A program made the position numbers and the translations under genes. Under the pieces are notes generated by a model that was not told the origin of the DNA, did not search any database, and worked only from the letters and a program-made list of their open reading frames with translations. A stretch of DNA of 64,000 nucleotides from Bacillota bacterium (GTDB lineage: Bacteria > Bacillota > Clostridia > Lachnospirales > Lachnospiraceae): NCBI GenBank assembly GCA_029224465.1, contig JAQXUQ010000027.1, positions 62,001 through 126,000 on the forward strand. Reading direction: 5' to 3'. Of the stretch, positions 10,248 through 18,432 are shown one piece after another (the stretch's first letter is position 1; each line of letters begins with the position of its first letter).

Positions 10248-11507
10248 ATGCAGACAGTAAAATTATATGACGAAAAACCTTATGAGACTTGTTTTGACGC
10301 GGCTGTTCTGGAAGTGTCGGTGAATGAAAAGGCCGGAACCGCTGCCATTGTACTGGACAGAACTCTGTTTTTCCCCGAGGAGGGCGGGCAGACGCCCGAC
10401 ACCGGCGTCCTTGCCGGTCTTCCCGTTACAGATGTGCAGATCACAGACGGCGTCATCATCCATACGGTGCGGCTTGCAAAGGAGAGCCCGCTGCCGCGGG
10501 AGGGCGATGCAGTTTCCGGTACGATCGACTGGGCGCACCGCTTTTCCAACATGCAGAACCATACCGGCGAGCATATCCTGTCGGGACTTCTGCACTCGCT
10601 GTACGGTTATGAAAATGTGAGCTTCCGCCTGAGTGACAATACCGTTACGCTCGATACCGGCGGGCAGCTGGACGATGCGCGGCTTTCCGATCTCGAAAGG
10701 CGCGCGAATGAAGTTATTTACCGGAATGTGAAGGTCACCTGCGAATATCCTCCGGAATCCGTGCTGCAAAAGCTCGAATACCGCAGCAAGAAAGAAATCA
10801 CGGGGCCGGTCCGCATTGTGACGATCGACGGCGTTGACGTCTGCGCCTGCTGCGCGCCGCATGTGCGGCGCACCGGAGAAATCGGACTGATCCGCATCAT
10901 CGATGTCCTGCATACAAAAGCAAACATGCGGCTGACCATTGTCTGCGGCAGCAGGGCGCTCGAATACACGCGGCATGAATTTGAACAGCTGCGCAGCATT
11001 TCCAGACTGACCAACATGCCGAAAGAGCGCGCTGCGGACGGCGTGCAGCGGCTGTTGGATGATATCTCGCAGCAGAAAGAGGCGCTGCGGGAGCTTGAGA
11101 ACGCGTATATGGACAAGGTGGCCGCAGCAGCGGCCGGCGCGCTTTCCCGGGAGCCGGCGACTGTATCCGCAGGAGATCCGCCCGCGGGCGGACTGCCCGA
11201 AGCGCCGGCAGAAGGTTCATTCGGGCGCGACCTCTGGCTCTTTGAAAACGCGCTTTCCACAGTTTCGCTGCGGAACCTCATGAACCGGCTCTGCGATCTG
11301 TCTTTGTACCGTTATGTCGGTGTTTTCACGGGCTCGGAGGAAGAAGGCTACAAATATTTTGCGGGCGGAAGAGGAGCCGACGCAAGACTTGTCAGCAATA
11401 CGCTGAAGGAAACACTTGGCGGAAGAGGCGGCGGAAAGCCCGAAATGGTGCAGGGTTCGGTAAAGGCAGGCAAAGACGCGATTCTGGCAGCGCTGCGCGG
11501 GATTTAG
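10248..11507 (+). CDS. AlaX-type alanyl-tRNA editing hydrolase with DHHA1 domain
   Basis: Free-standing homologue of the alanyl-tRNA synthetase editing domain, which removes Ser or Gly from mischarged tRNA(Ala). The 419-residue protein begins with a beta-barrel part (residues 1-95, FFPEEGGQTPDTG), then the zinc editing site HTGEH (about 105) with the distal CCAPH (about 205), a coiled-coil linker (about 255-290), an Ala/Pro-rich spacer, and a C-terminal DHHA1 domain with GGRGGGKPEMVQGS. The length fits the AlaX-L class. Its ATG has GGAGG 5 nt upstream. yitT follows on the same strand after a 113-bp gap. Confidence 0.9.
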   Translation: MQTVKLYDEKPYETCFDAAVLEVSVNEKAGTAAIVLDRTLFFPEEGGQTPDTGVLAGLPVTDVQITDGVIIHTVRLAKESPLPREGDAVSGTIDWAHRFSNMQNHTGEHILSGLLHSLYGYENVSFRLSDNTVTLDTGGQLDDARLSDLERRANEVIYRNVKVTCEYPPESVLQKLEYRSKKEITGPVRIVTIDGVDVCACCAPHVRRTGEIGLIRIIDVLHTKANMRLTIVCGSRALEYTRHEFEQLRSISRLTNMPKERAADGVQRLLDDISQQKEALRELENAYMDKVAAAAAGALSREPATVSAGDPPAGGLPEAPAEGSFGRDLWLFENALSTVSLRNLMNRLCDLSLYRYVGVFTGSEEEGYKYFAGGRGADARLVSNTLKETLGGRGGGKPEMVQGSVKAGKDAILAALRGI

Positions 11508-11620
11508 CAGCGCGCTTCGCCGGAAACTGCCGCCCGCGCGCCGCAAACCGGCAGCGGAAGCTGCCATGATCCGCGCGGGAAACCGGCGCGGGAAGATGCC
11601 GGACCTCTGGAGGGGTTGTT

Positions 11621-12499
11621 TTGAATAAATATCAGAAGAATTTGAAACTGCGGATGACCGATCTTTTCGTGATCTTTCTGGGAAGCACGATCACCGCGTT
11701 CGCGACACAGTATATCTTTGACCCGTCGGGGCTTGTTACCGGCGGCGTTTCCGGCCTTGCGATCATCATCAAATATCTGACCGGGCGTTTCGGCTCGTTT
11801 GAGATTCCGCTGTGGCTGTCGAACTTTGCGCTCAATGTCCCGATTTTCCTGTTCGCGATCAAAACCGACGGCTTCCGCAGTATCATCCGCACCGGAATCG
11901 GGTGGCTGATCATGACCGTCGAGCTGTACTTTTTCCCGCAGTACAACCTGATCCCGAACAACCTGCTGCTCGTTTCGATTTACGGCGGCGTCCTGTTCGG
12001 TCTTGGCATCGGAATTCTATTAAATGCGCGCGCCACGACCGGCGGCACGGACATGCTCGGCAATTCGCTGCACAAATACATGCGCCAGTATAATATCGGC
12101 ACGATCATCGCGGTTCTCGACGGCGCGGTCGTTGTGCTCGGCGCGGTTGTTTTCAATGTCGAGCATACGCTGTACGCGATTATCTCGGTCTATATCATGG
12201 GCAAGGTCTGCGATTACATCGTCAGCCGCGGCAAGCAGGCAAAGTGCGCCTATATCATTTCCGATGCGAACGAAGCCATCGCGCGGGAGATCATGGATGA
12301 TCTTGACCGCGGCGTAACCTGCCTTCCCGGCACCGGCATGTATTCCGGAAAGGAACGGAAGATCCTGTTCTGCATCTGCAGCAAGAAAGACATCGTCGAT
12401 ATCAAAGATATCGTCAAAAAAAACGACCCCCGCGCCTTCTTCATCATCAGTGATGTGAACGAAGCCATGGGGGAAGGTTTTATCGAGCGCTGGAGCTGA
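11621..12499 (+). CDS. YitT family membrane protein (DUF161 / DUF2179)
   Basis: A 292-residue integral membrane protein: about five hydrophobic segments in residues 10-200 (the YitT membrane part, with GLVTGGVSGLAIIIKYLTG and ARATTGGTDML) and a cytosolic C-terminal DUF2179 domain (about 215-285, containing RGVTCLPGTGMYSGKERKIL). The molecular role of the family is unproven. The start codon is TTG with GGAGGGG 5 nt before it. The gene faces the DUF1846 gene tail to tail, 16 bp apart. Confidence 0.9.
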   Translation: MNKYQKNLKLRMTDLFVIFLGSTITAFATQYIFDPSGLVTGGVSGLAIIIKYLTGRFGSFEIPLWLSNFALNVPIFLFAIKTDGFRSIIRTGIGWLIMTVELYFFPQYNLIPNNLLLVSIYGGVLFGLGIGILLNARATTGGTDMLGNSLHKYMRQYNIGTIIAVLDGAVVVLGAVVFNVEHTLYAIISVYIMGKVCDYIVSRGKQAKCAYIISDANEAIAREIMDDLDRGVTCLPGTGMYSGKERKILFCICSKKDIVDIKDIVKKNDPRAFFIISDVNEAMGEGFIERWS

Positions 12500-12515
12500 C
12501 GGCTCCTGCGGCTCT

Positions 12516-13988
12516 TTAGTATTTCTTGTACTCCGGCGTGCAGGTCAGCTGAATGCCGAGTTTACGGAATGTCTGCATGTCCACATCCGCGAGGATAACC
12601 GATGAATGCGCCTGCGCGCCGCGAAGCTTCGGCAGCTGCTCAATCGCAAGCTCCGCGTGCGGATTCGTCGCGGCGCTCATGGAAAGCGCGACCAGAAGCT
12701 CATCCGTATGCAGACGCGGATTTCCGGCGCCCAGATACTCGGTCTTCAGCCGCTGGATCGGCATGATCGATTCGGCGGAAACCAGCTTTTCCTCGTGCGG
12801 AATGCCCGCGTATTCCTTCAGAACATTCATCAGGCACGCCGCAGCGGCGCCGAGAAGATCCGATGTCTTTCCGGTAATGATGCGGCCGTCGTCCATTTCA
12901 ATCGCGGTGGCAGGGTGTCCTGTCTCTTCCGCGCGCTGCAGCGCCGGCAAAAGGACTTTCCGGTCCTCGGGCGTAACCTGCGCCTGCTTGAGCAGCAGCT
13001 CCTGCTTGTACAGCTCGTTCGGGGAAGCGTTCCCCTTCTTTACATTCACCGCGCTCTCAAAATATCTGCGGATAATCTCCTGTTTTGCCGCCTCTCTGCA
13101 GACCCCGTCGTCCGAAATCGCGAATCCCGCCATATTGACGCCCATATCGGTCGGCGACTTATACGGGCACTCGCCCATAATTCCTTCAAAAATCTGCTGC
13201 AGCACCGGGAAGATCTCAACGTCCCTGTTATAGTTGACCGTCGTCTTTCCGTAAGCTTCGAGATGGAACGGATCGATCATGTTCACGTCCGCGAGGTCGG
13301 CGGTCGCCGCTTCGTAAGCGAGATTGACAGGGTGCTTGAGCGGCAGATTCCAGATCGGGAACGTCTCGAATTTCGCGTAGCCGGCTTTGATGCCGCGTTT
13401 GTTTTCCTGATATACCTGCGAAAGGCAGGTTGCCATTTTGCCGCTGCCGGGGCCGGGCGCCGTGATGACAACCAGGTCTCTGGTTGTCTCGATATATTCG
13501 TTCCGGCCGTAGCCTTTGTCACTTAAGATCAGCGGAATATTGGACGGATATCCTTCGATAACATAATGAAGATAGGAGCGGATGCCAAGCGATGACAGGC
13601 GCGTCCGGAAATTGTCCGCCGCGGGCTGTCCGGTGTACTTGGTAATCACGACGCTGCTGACGTAAAATCCGCGGTCTTCAAACGCCTTTTTCAGGCGCAA
13701 AACATCATCGTCATAGGTTATCCCCAGATCCCCTCTGACTTTGTTCTGTTCAATGGCGTCAGCGCCGATGACAATGACGATCTCCGCCTTGTCCCGGAGC
13801 TGTTCGAGCATCTTGAGCTTATTGTCGGGCGCAAAACCCGGAAGAACACGGGAAGCATGATAATCATCAAAAAGCTTGCCGCCGAATTCCAGGTACAGTT
13901 TGCCGAAATGTGACATTCTCTCCTTGATATGCGCGGACTGCAGTTCCAGATACTTCGCCGAGTCAAAACCGATTTTTGATGACGCCAT
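12516..13988 (-). CDS. DUF1846 (UPF0371) family protein
   Basis: A 490-residue DUF1846 protein, cytoplasmic, widely found in Firmicutes; no reaction is established. A P-loop-like stretch APGPGSGKM occurs near residue 180, followed by conserved NLPLKHPVNLAYEAATADL-type sequence. I chose the third codon of the longest frame as start because AGGAG lies 7 nt before that ATG and directly abuts the earlier one. Alone on its strand between yitT and the phosphatase gene. Confidence 0.88.
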   Translation of the reverse strand: MASSKIGFDSAKYLELQSAHIKERMSHFGKLYLEFGGKLFDDYHASRVLPGFAPDNKLKMLEQLRDKAEIVIVIGADAIEQNKVRGDLGITYDDDVLRLKKAFEDRGFYVSSVVITKYTGQPAADNFRTRLSSLGIRSYLHYVIEGYPSNIPLILSDKGYGRNEYIETTRDLVVITAPGPGSGKMATCLSQVYQENKRGIKAGYAKFETFPIWNLPLKHPVNLAYEAATADLADVNMIDPFHLEAYGKTTVNYNRDVEIFPVLQQIFEGIMGECPYKSPTDMGVNMAGFAISDDGVCREAAKQEIIRRYFESAVNVKKGNASPNELYKQELLLKQAQVTPEDRKVLLPALQRAEETGHPATAIEMDDGRIITGKTSDLLGAAAACLMNVLKEYAGIPHEEKLVSAESIMPIQRLKTEYLGAGNPRLHTDELLVALSMSAATNPHAELAIEQLPKLRGAQAHSSVILADVDMQTFRKLGIQLTCTPEYKKY

Positions 13989-14102
13989 TGCCATTCTCCT
14001 GTCTTTGTGCTGTTTATGATACGCGCGGTACGCCGCACGGTTTTCAATTTAGTCTTTAACGGTAAAAGTATGCCGTTTCCGTTCTCCGAATGCAAGCGTT
14101 AA

Positions 14103-14837
14103 TTACAGAACCGGCGCAGTGATCAGTCTTCCTTTCGCGTCTTTTCCCACGCGGATCACGAAGTCAAATCGGCAGCACTGCGTGCACATGTAGAAGTCCT
14201 CTTCGGGAAAGATTTCCTGCGTGGCCGGATTGAAAAAATGCGCGCCGTCGCCGTCCTTCATCGCGGCTGCCTGTTCCTGCAGCTGTGCGAGCGCTGCCCC
14301 GCCGGACATATCTTCCCGGCCCGACAGATCTTTATTCTCCAGTCTTGCCTTCAGATATTCCGCGCAGAGGACATCCTCCGCGGCACTGGAGAGACCCGCC
14401 TTTCCCATCGCGACGATGGAGACCTGCTCCGGATTCCTGCTCCGGATGTAGCGGACCACAGCGTCTGCATTGACAAGGCTTCCCGTGATGATTTCCCGCG
14501 CGCCTGCTGCCGCCGCGTTCACGATTCCCTGCGTGCCGGCGCTGGTCGTGTGGATGATTGTTTTGCCGGAAACATCAAAATCCCGGATCTGGGACGGAGA
14601 ATTGCCGAAATCGCAGCCTTCCACCTTTGCGCCGCCACGCTCTCCCAAAAGCACATAGTCCGGGTGTTCCTTTTTCATTGCAAAAGCGTCTTCGATCTTT
14701 CCGATCGGGTAGATCTTTCCGGCCCCTTTATCAAACAGATAGCATTCGAGCGAAAACGCGCGGAACACATCAATGATGACGGTAAGGCCCTGCGCTTTTT
14801 TCGCGCCTTCGATCAGTTCCAGTATCTGAATATTCAT
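14103..14837 (-). CDS. ComB-type (2-phosphosulfolactate phosphatase family) protein
   Basis: A 244-residue protein of the ComB family, Mg-dependent acid phosphatases first described in coenzyme M synthesis; clostridial members occur without that pathway, so the substrate is unknown. Typical segments are IDVFRAFS (about 20), LGERGG, FGNSPSQI, and TTSAGTQGI. The start ATG has AGAGG nine nt upstream and gives MNIQILEL. The cluster of Cys near the C-terminus (YMCTQCCRFD) is noticeable. The gene is divergent from the sce7726 gene, 103 bp apart. Confidence 0.85.
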   Translation of the reverse strand: MNIQILELIEGAKKAQGLTVIIDVFRAFSLECYLFDKGAGKIYPIGKIEDAFAMKKEHPDYVLLGERGGAKVEGCDFGNSPSQIRDFDVSGKTIIHTTSAGTQGIVNAAAAGAREIITGSLVNADAVVRYIRSRNPEQVSIVAMGKAGLSSAAEDVLCAEYLKARLENKDLSGREDMSGGAALAQLQEQAAAMKDGDGAHFFNPATQEIFPEEDFYMCTQCCRFDFVIRVGKDAKGRLITAPVL

Positions 14838-14867
14838 TGCATGATTCCTCTCAGGTGTGTTTTTAAT

Positions 14868-14897
14868 AGTATAGGCTTGTTCACCGGACGCGCACAA
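14868..14897 (-). promoter_or_regulatory. Promoter of the ComB-type gene
   Basis: On the minus strand TTGTGC (14897-14892), 18 bp, TATACT (14873-14868). On the opposite strand TATAAT at 14906-14911 is a candidate -10 for the divergent sce7726 gene, with no good -35. Confidence 0.55.
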
Positions 14898-14940
14898 GTC
14901 CATGTTATAATGGAATAAAGTTAAAAAAGGCGGAGACTGC

Positions 14941-15585
14941 ATGGCACTTCTGGACAAAGACATCCGTGAGCCGCTGTTTCAGTTTCTGGAGCAGACGTAT
15001 CATAAAATCCGGATCATCGAAGAAAAGAATATGGGCCGCTCGCGTGCGGACATCCTTATGGTGACCGAAGACGCGCTTTACGGCATCGAAATCAAGAGCG
15101 ACCACGACAGTTATACGCGCCTCGCGCGGCAGGTCGACGACTACGACAGGTTTTTTGATTACAATTTCGCGGCGGTCGGTTCCTCGCACGCGGGCCATAT
15201 TGAGGAGCATATCCCGGATTACTGGGGCATCATCACGATCGACGAGGTGGACGGTAAGCCGGACTTTTATATCCTGCGAAAGCCGCAGCTCAATCCCCGT
15301 CTGGACCCTTCCGAAAAGATCCGGATTCTCTGGCGGCCGGAACTCGCGCATATTCAGGAGCTCAACGATATGCCCGCATACAGGAACAGGAGCAAGCTTT
15401 TTGTCGAACAGAAAATTCTGGAACGCGTGCCGCCCGATGTGCTCCGGGCGCAGCTTTCCGATGAATTGTTTGAGCGGGATTATACGACCATCCGCGAAAG
15501 AATCAACGCGTACCGGACGGCGAACGGCAGGAAGCCGCGGCGCAGAAGGCGCGTCCGCAGAAAAAGATACAAATCTTCCATGTAG
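14941..15585 (+). CDS. sce7726 family protein (PD-(D/E)XK nuclease-like)
   Basis: A 214-residue protein of the sce7726 family, predicted to have a restriction-endonuclease-like core: D of RADILMV (about residue 38) and EIK of YGIEIKSDHD (about 50-52) form the D-x(n)-ExK signature, followed by RLARQVDDYDRFFDYN. The C-terminus ends in a very basic tail (PRRRRRVRRKRYKSS) that could bind nucleic acid. Function is unknown. The SDR gene follows after 10 bp, so the two are probably cotranscribed. The start is ATG; the ribosome site (GGCGGAG) is weak but at normal distance. Confidence 0.8.
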   Translation: MALLDKDIREPLFQFLEQTYHKIRIIEEKNMGRSRADILMVTEDALYGIEIKSDHDSYTRLARQVDDYDRFFDYNFAAVGSSHAGHIEEHIPDYWGIITIDEVDGKPDFYILRKPQLNPRLDPSEKIRILWRPELAHIQELNDMPAYRNRSKLFVEQKILERVPPDVLRAQLSDELFERDYTTIRERINAYRTANGRKPRRRRRVRRKRYKSSM

Positions 15586-15595
15586 GAGGTGTGCT

Positions 15596-16420
15596 ATGTC
15601 TAAGAAAATCGCGATAATAACCGGCGCTTCGAGCGGCCTTGGCAGGGAATTTGTCCGGCTTCTGGATGCGGACAGCGCGGGTGAGAGCACCGGTGAATTT
15701 CATCTGGATGCGCTCTGGATCATCGCGCGGAGGAAAGAGCGCCTTGAAGAGCTCGCGGCAGGGCTCCGGACAGATACTGACGTTATTGCGCTCGATCTTA
15801 CAGACAAAACATCCGTTACGCAGCTGCAGGAAAAGCTTTCCGCAGAGCAGCCGGACGTGCGCATGCTGATTAACGCGGCAGGCTCGGGCAAAATCGCGGC
15901 GAGCGCTGCTCTCCCGCTCGAACAGGTGGATCAGATGATCGATCTCAACTGCCGCGCGGCCGTTGACGTAACACAGATCTGTCTTCCATATATGGACAGC
16001 GGCGCGAAAATCATGGAAATCTGCTCCACCGCGGCTTTCCAGCCAATCCCGTATCTGAACGTATACGCGGCGTCCAAGGCGTTTCTGTACAGATACAGCA
16101 GAGCGCTCCGCTTTGAGCTGCGGCCGCGTGATATCACCGTGACGGCAGTCTGCCCGTACTGGATCAAGGATACGGAATTCATCCCTTCGGCGCGGCAGAC
16201 CTCTTCCGCAGACAAAACTATGTCCGAAGCGCAAAGTCCGATCCGCTCGTTCCCGCTTGCTTCCACATGCAAAACCGTCGCCGAAAGAGCGCTCATGGAT
16301 ACAAGACTCGGACTTTCCGTTTCGACGCCCGGCTTCGTCTGCACCGTACACCGCGCGGCGGCAAAGCTTCTTTCGAGCGACATTTTAATGTACATTTTCG
16401 ACTGGCTGCGGAAGATCTGA
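15596..16420 (+). CDS. Short-chain dehydrogenase/reductase (classical SDR)
   Basis: A 274-residue NAD(P)-dependent oxidoreductase of the classical SDR type: nucleotide motif TGASSGLG at residues 9-16, NAAGSG (NNAG equivalent) near 95, catalytic Ser of ICSTAAF and YAASK. The start is the ATG giving MSKKIAIITG, 5 nt after TAGGAGGT; a much longer open frame upstream overlaps the sce7726 gene and is not coding. Substrate unknown. It ends with a hydrophobic tail (LMYIFDWLRKI). Confidence 0.9.
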   Translation: MSKKIAIITGASSGLGREFVRLLDADSAGESTGEFHLDALWIIARRKERLEELAAGLRTDTDVIALDLTDKTSVTQLQEKLSAEQPDVRMLINAAGSGKIAASAALPLEQVDQMIDLNCRAAVDVTQICLPYMDSGAKIMEICSTAAFQPIPYLNVYAASKAFLYRYSRALRFELRPRDITVTAVCPYWIKDTEFIPSARQTSSADKTMSEAQSPIRSFPLASTCKTVAERALMDTRLGLSVSTPGFVCTVHRAAAKLLSSDILMYIFDWLRKI

Positions 16421-16441
16421 GCCCCCGTTTTTCCATAGTTC

Positions 16442-16470
16442 TTGCATTTCTTCCGCTTTCGGTGTAATAC
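16442..16470 (+). promoter_or_regulatory. Sigma-A-type promoter of the peptide ABC operon
   Basis: TTGCAT (16442-16447), 17 bp, TAATAC (16465-16470). The ATG of the binding-protein gene is about 245 nt downstream of the predicted start, so the transcript has a long structured leader. Confidence 0.65.
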
Positions 16471-16520
16471 TGAAGCTGCGCTATATCCATGACCTGATCC
16501 GCCTTCAGGCGGCAGTGTCC

Positions 16521-16539
16521 CGTACGGATTGTCCGTACG
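16521..16539 (+). other. Short hairpin in the ABC operon leader
   Basis: CGTACGGA and TCCGTACG form a perfect 8-bp stem around TTG. There is no U-run after it, so it is not a terminator by itself. Confidence 0.5.
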
Positions 16540-16571
16540 CTTTACGGAACAGCAGCAGGAGGAAAACAAAA

Positions 16572-16601
16572 ATGAATTTCCAAGCTGTCAGCAGCCGCTG
16601 A
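16572..16601 (+). CDS. Possible 9-codon leader peptide MNFQAVSSR
   Basis: A tiny frame ATG to TGA with AGGAGG at 16557-16562, nine nt before the ATG. Its last codons and stop lie inside the stem of the hairpin at 16587-16602, which is followed by a U-run. This arrangement resembles translational control of an attenuator, but no run of regulatory codons is evident. Inference only. Confidence 0.35.
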   Translation: MNFQAVSSR

Positions 16602-16652
16602 CGGATTTTTGGCACCGCTATATTTCGGAATAAAACCGGACTATTTCGGTGC
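16587..16652 (+). promoter_or_regulatory. Two successive terminator-like hairpins in the ABC operon leader
   Basis: GTCAGC-AGCC-GCTGAC (16587-16602) is followed by GGATTTTT. Directly after, GGCACCG (16611-16617) and CGGTGCC (16646-16652) pair across 28 nt and are followed by ATTTTTAT. Both lie between the promoter and the binding-protein gene and may attenuate transcription. No known riboswitch class was recognised. Confidence 0.45.
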
Positions 16653-16719
16653 CATTTTTATATCCCGGCGCCGCTGTGCGGAAGGATTTCTTTGTTTTCC
16701 CGAGGGAGGAAATCTACTT

Positions 16720-18309
16720 ATGAAAAGGAAACTGATTACAACCATCATTTCATTCGCGGCAGCGCTTGCTCTTGCCGCCTGCGGGTCAGGCTCCGCGCCG
16801 TCCGCATCCGGCACGCAGGGTGAAGCCACAGCGGCAGAGGGATCGACACCCGGCGCCGCAGCAGCTCCGGACGCCGGCGCAAGCGCCGGAATGCAGGAGG
16901 GCGGCGATTTTGTCTACGGCATTGCCACGGAAATCGACAACTTCGATCCCTTCACCGCAACAACCGCGGACGCAAAGAGCGTTTACTTCAACATTTATGA
17001 AGGCCTTGTCAAGGTTTCGCCGGACGGCACATTCAAAGGCGCAGTCGCTTCCGATTACAAAATCTCGGATGACGCGAAGACATATACCTTCACACTCCGG
17101 GACGGCGTGAAATTCCACAACGGACAGGAAGTTACCGCAGACGATGTCATCTACTCGCTGCAGCACGCGAAAGACAGCAAGATGACAGGGTTTGACAATG
17201 TCGAGGACATCTCATCCAAAGACGGCAAAACAATCACCGTCACACTGAAAACCGGCGATACCGATTTTCTTGCCGACGCGTCCTCGCCGATTGTGCCCAG
17301 GGATTCCGACAATAACGGTGAGCTCGCGAAAAAGCCCGTCGGCACAGGCCCTTTCATGCTGACCGACTACGCTGTGCAGGATCACGCGACGCTTGAAAAA
17401 TTCAAGGATTACTGGGGAACGCCCGCGCATCTTGACAAAGTAACGGTCAAGTTCATCGCGAGCTCTTCGGATCTTCTGATGAATTTCCAGTCCGGCGCGA
17501 TTCAGGGCTTCATGGCGGACACCAGCATTATCCAGCAGCTTCCTGCGGATTCCGCGGTTGTCAATGTCAGCAACTCGAATGCGGTACAGGCGCTCTATTT
17601 GAACAATGCGGCAAAACCCTTCGATGACGTCCGTGTACGGCAGGCGGTCAACTATGCGGTTGACGCTGACGGCGTCATAGACACAGTCGATTACGGTGTC
17701 GGCACAAAGCTCGGCTCCGCGATGATTCCGAACCTGAAGGCATACTATGATGATTCTCTGGCGGATGTCTACAATGTCAATGTAGAGAAGGCCAAAGAGC
17801 TGCTTGCCGAGGCCGGACTTGCGGATGGCTTCTCCTTCACCGTGAAAGTACCTTCCAATTATCAGGTGCATCTCGACACGGCGCAGGTGCTGGTCAACCA
17901 GCTCGCAGCTGCCGGTATTCAGATGAATATCGAACAGGTGGACTGGGCGACATGGCTTGAGAATGTCTATACGAACAGAGATTACGAAGCGACGATCATT
18001 TCGGTTGACGGCGCGATCGCCTCTCCTACCGCGTTCCTTTCCAGATATCAGTCGGACGCGGACAATAACTTCGTAAACTTCAAGTCGGATCAGTTTGACA
18101 AAGCCTACGCAAAGGCCATCGCCGACGTCGACGAATCCGCCCGTGAAAAGGACTTCAAAGAATGCCAGAAGATCCTTTCGGACGAGGCCGCGAGCGCTTA
18201 CATTCAGGATATTGCTTACAACCTCGCGTATACGAAGGACTTCACAGGTTTTGTACAGTATCCTCTGTACGCGACGGACTTTTCGGCAATCGCAAGAACC
18301 GCGAAGTAA
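16720..18309 (+). CDS. Peptide/nickel-type ABC transporter substrate-binding lipoprotein
   Basis: A 529-residue SBP_bac_5 (OppA/DppA/NikA) lipoprotein. The signal peptide ends in lipobox LAAC at about residue 21, followed by a Ser/Ala/Gly/Pro-rich tether to about 62; the mature domain starts at GGDFVYGIATEIDNFDPF and contains the family segments FTLRDGVKFHNGQEVTADDV-like region (about 130) and PVGTGPFML (about 205). The start is the ATG after GGGAGGA with nine nt spacing; a longer frame upstream crosses the leader hairpins. First gene of a five-gene ABC set. The ligand cannot be told from sequence. Confidence 0.93.
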   Translation: MKRKLITTIISFAAALALAACGSGSAPSASGTQGEATAAEGSTPGAAAAPDAGASAGMQEGGDFVYGIATEIDNFDPFTATTADAKSVYFNIYEGLVKVSPDGTFKGAVASDYKISDDAKTYTFTLRDGVKFHNGQEVTADDVIYSLQHAKDSKMTGFDNVEDISSKDGKTITVTLKTGDTDFLADASSPIVPRDSDNNGELAKKPVGTGPFMLTDYAVQDHATLEKFKDYWGTPAHLDKVTVKFIASSSDLLMNFQSGAIQGFMADTSIIQQLPADSAVVNVSNSNAVQALYLNNAAKPFDDVRVRQAVNYAVDADGVIDTVDYGVGTKLGSAMIPNLKAYYDDSLADVYNVNVEKAKELLAEAGLADGFSFTVKVPSNYQVHLDTAQVLVNQLAAAGIQMNIEQVDWATWLENVYTNRDYEATIISVDGAIASPTAFLSRYQSDADNNFVNFKSDQFDKAYAKAIADVDESAREKDFKECQKILSDEAASAYIQDIAYNLAYTKDFTGFVQYPLYATDFSAIARTAK

Positions 18310-18374
18310 TGTGCCGGGCCGTCGCAGGCTCCGCGCGGCTTCTTGCGCGGAGTTTGTGACCGGCGGGCATAAGC

Positions 18375-18399
18375 GTGGCGGGCAGCTTCCGCCCGCCAC
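18375..18399 (+). other. Intercistronic hairpin after the binding-protein gene
   Basis: GTGGCGGGC-AGCTTCC-GCCCGCCAC is a perfect 9-bp GC stem without U-run between the binding-protein and permease genes. Such structures often protect the 5' mRNA segment and raise binding-protein level; that role is inferred. Confidence 0.6.
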
Positions 18400-18432
18400 A
18401 CCGGCGGCCTGCCGGCCCAAAAGGAGAATCCT

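Noticed and set aside
15155-15595. Upstream extension of the SDR frame by 147 codons
   Set aside because: It overlaps the sce7726 gene in another frame; the SDR start with TAGGAGGT and the TGASSGLG motif at the usual distance is decisive.
17212-18420. Minus-strand open frame of 402 codons opposite the peptide-binding protein gene
   Set aside because: Antisense to an obvious lipoprotein gene, with no recognisable domain or start signal.
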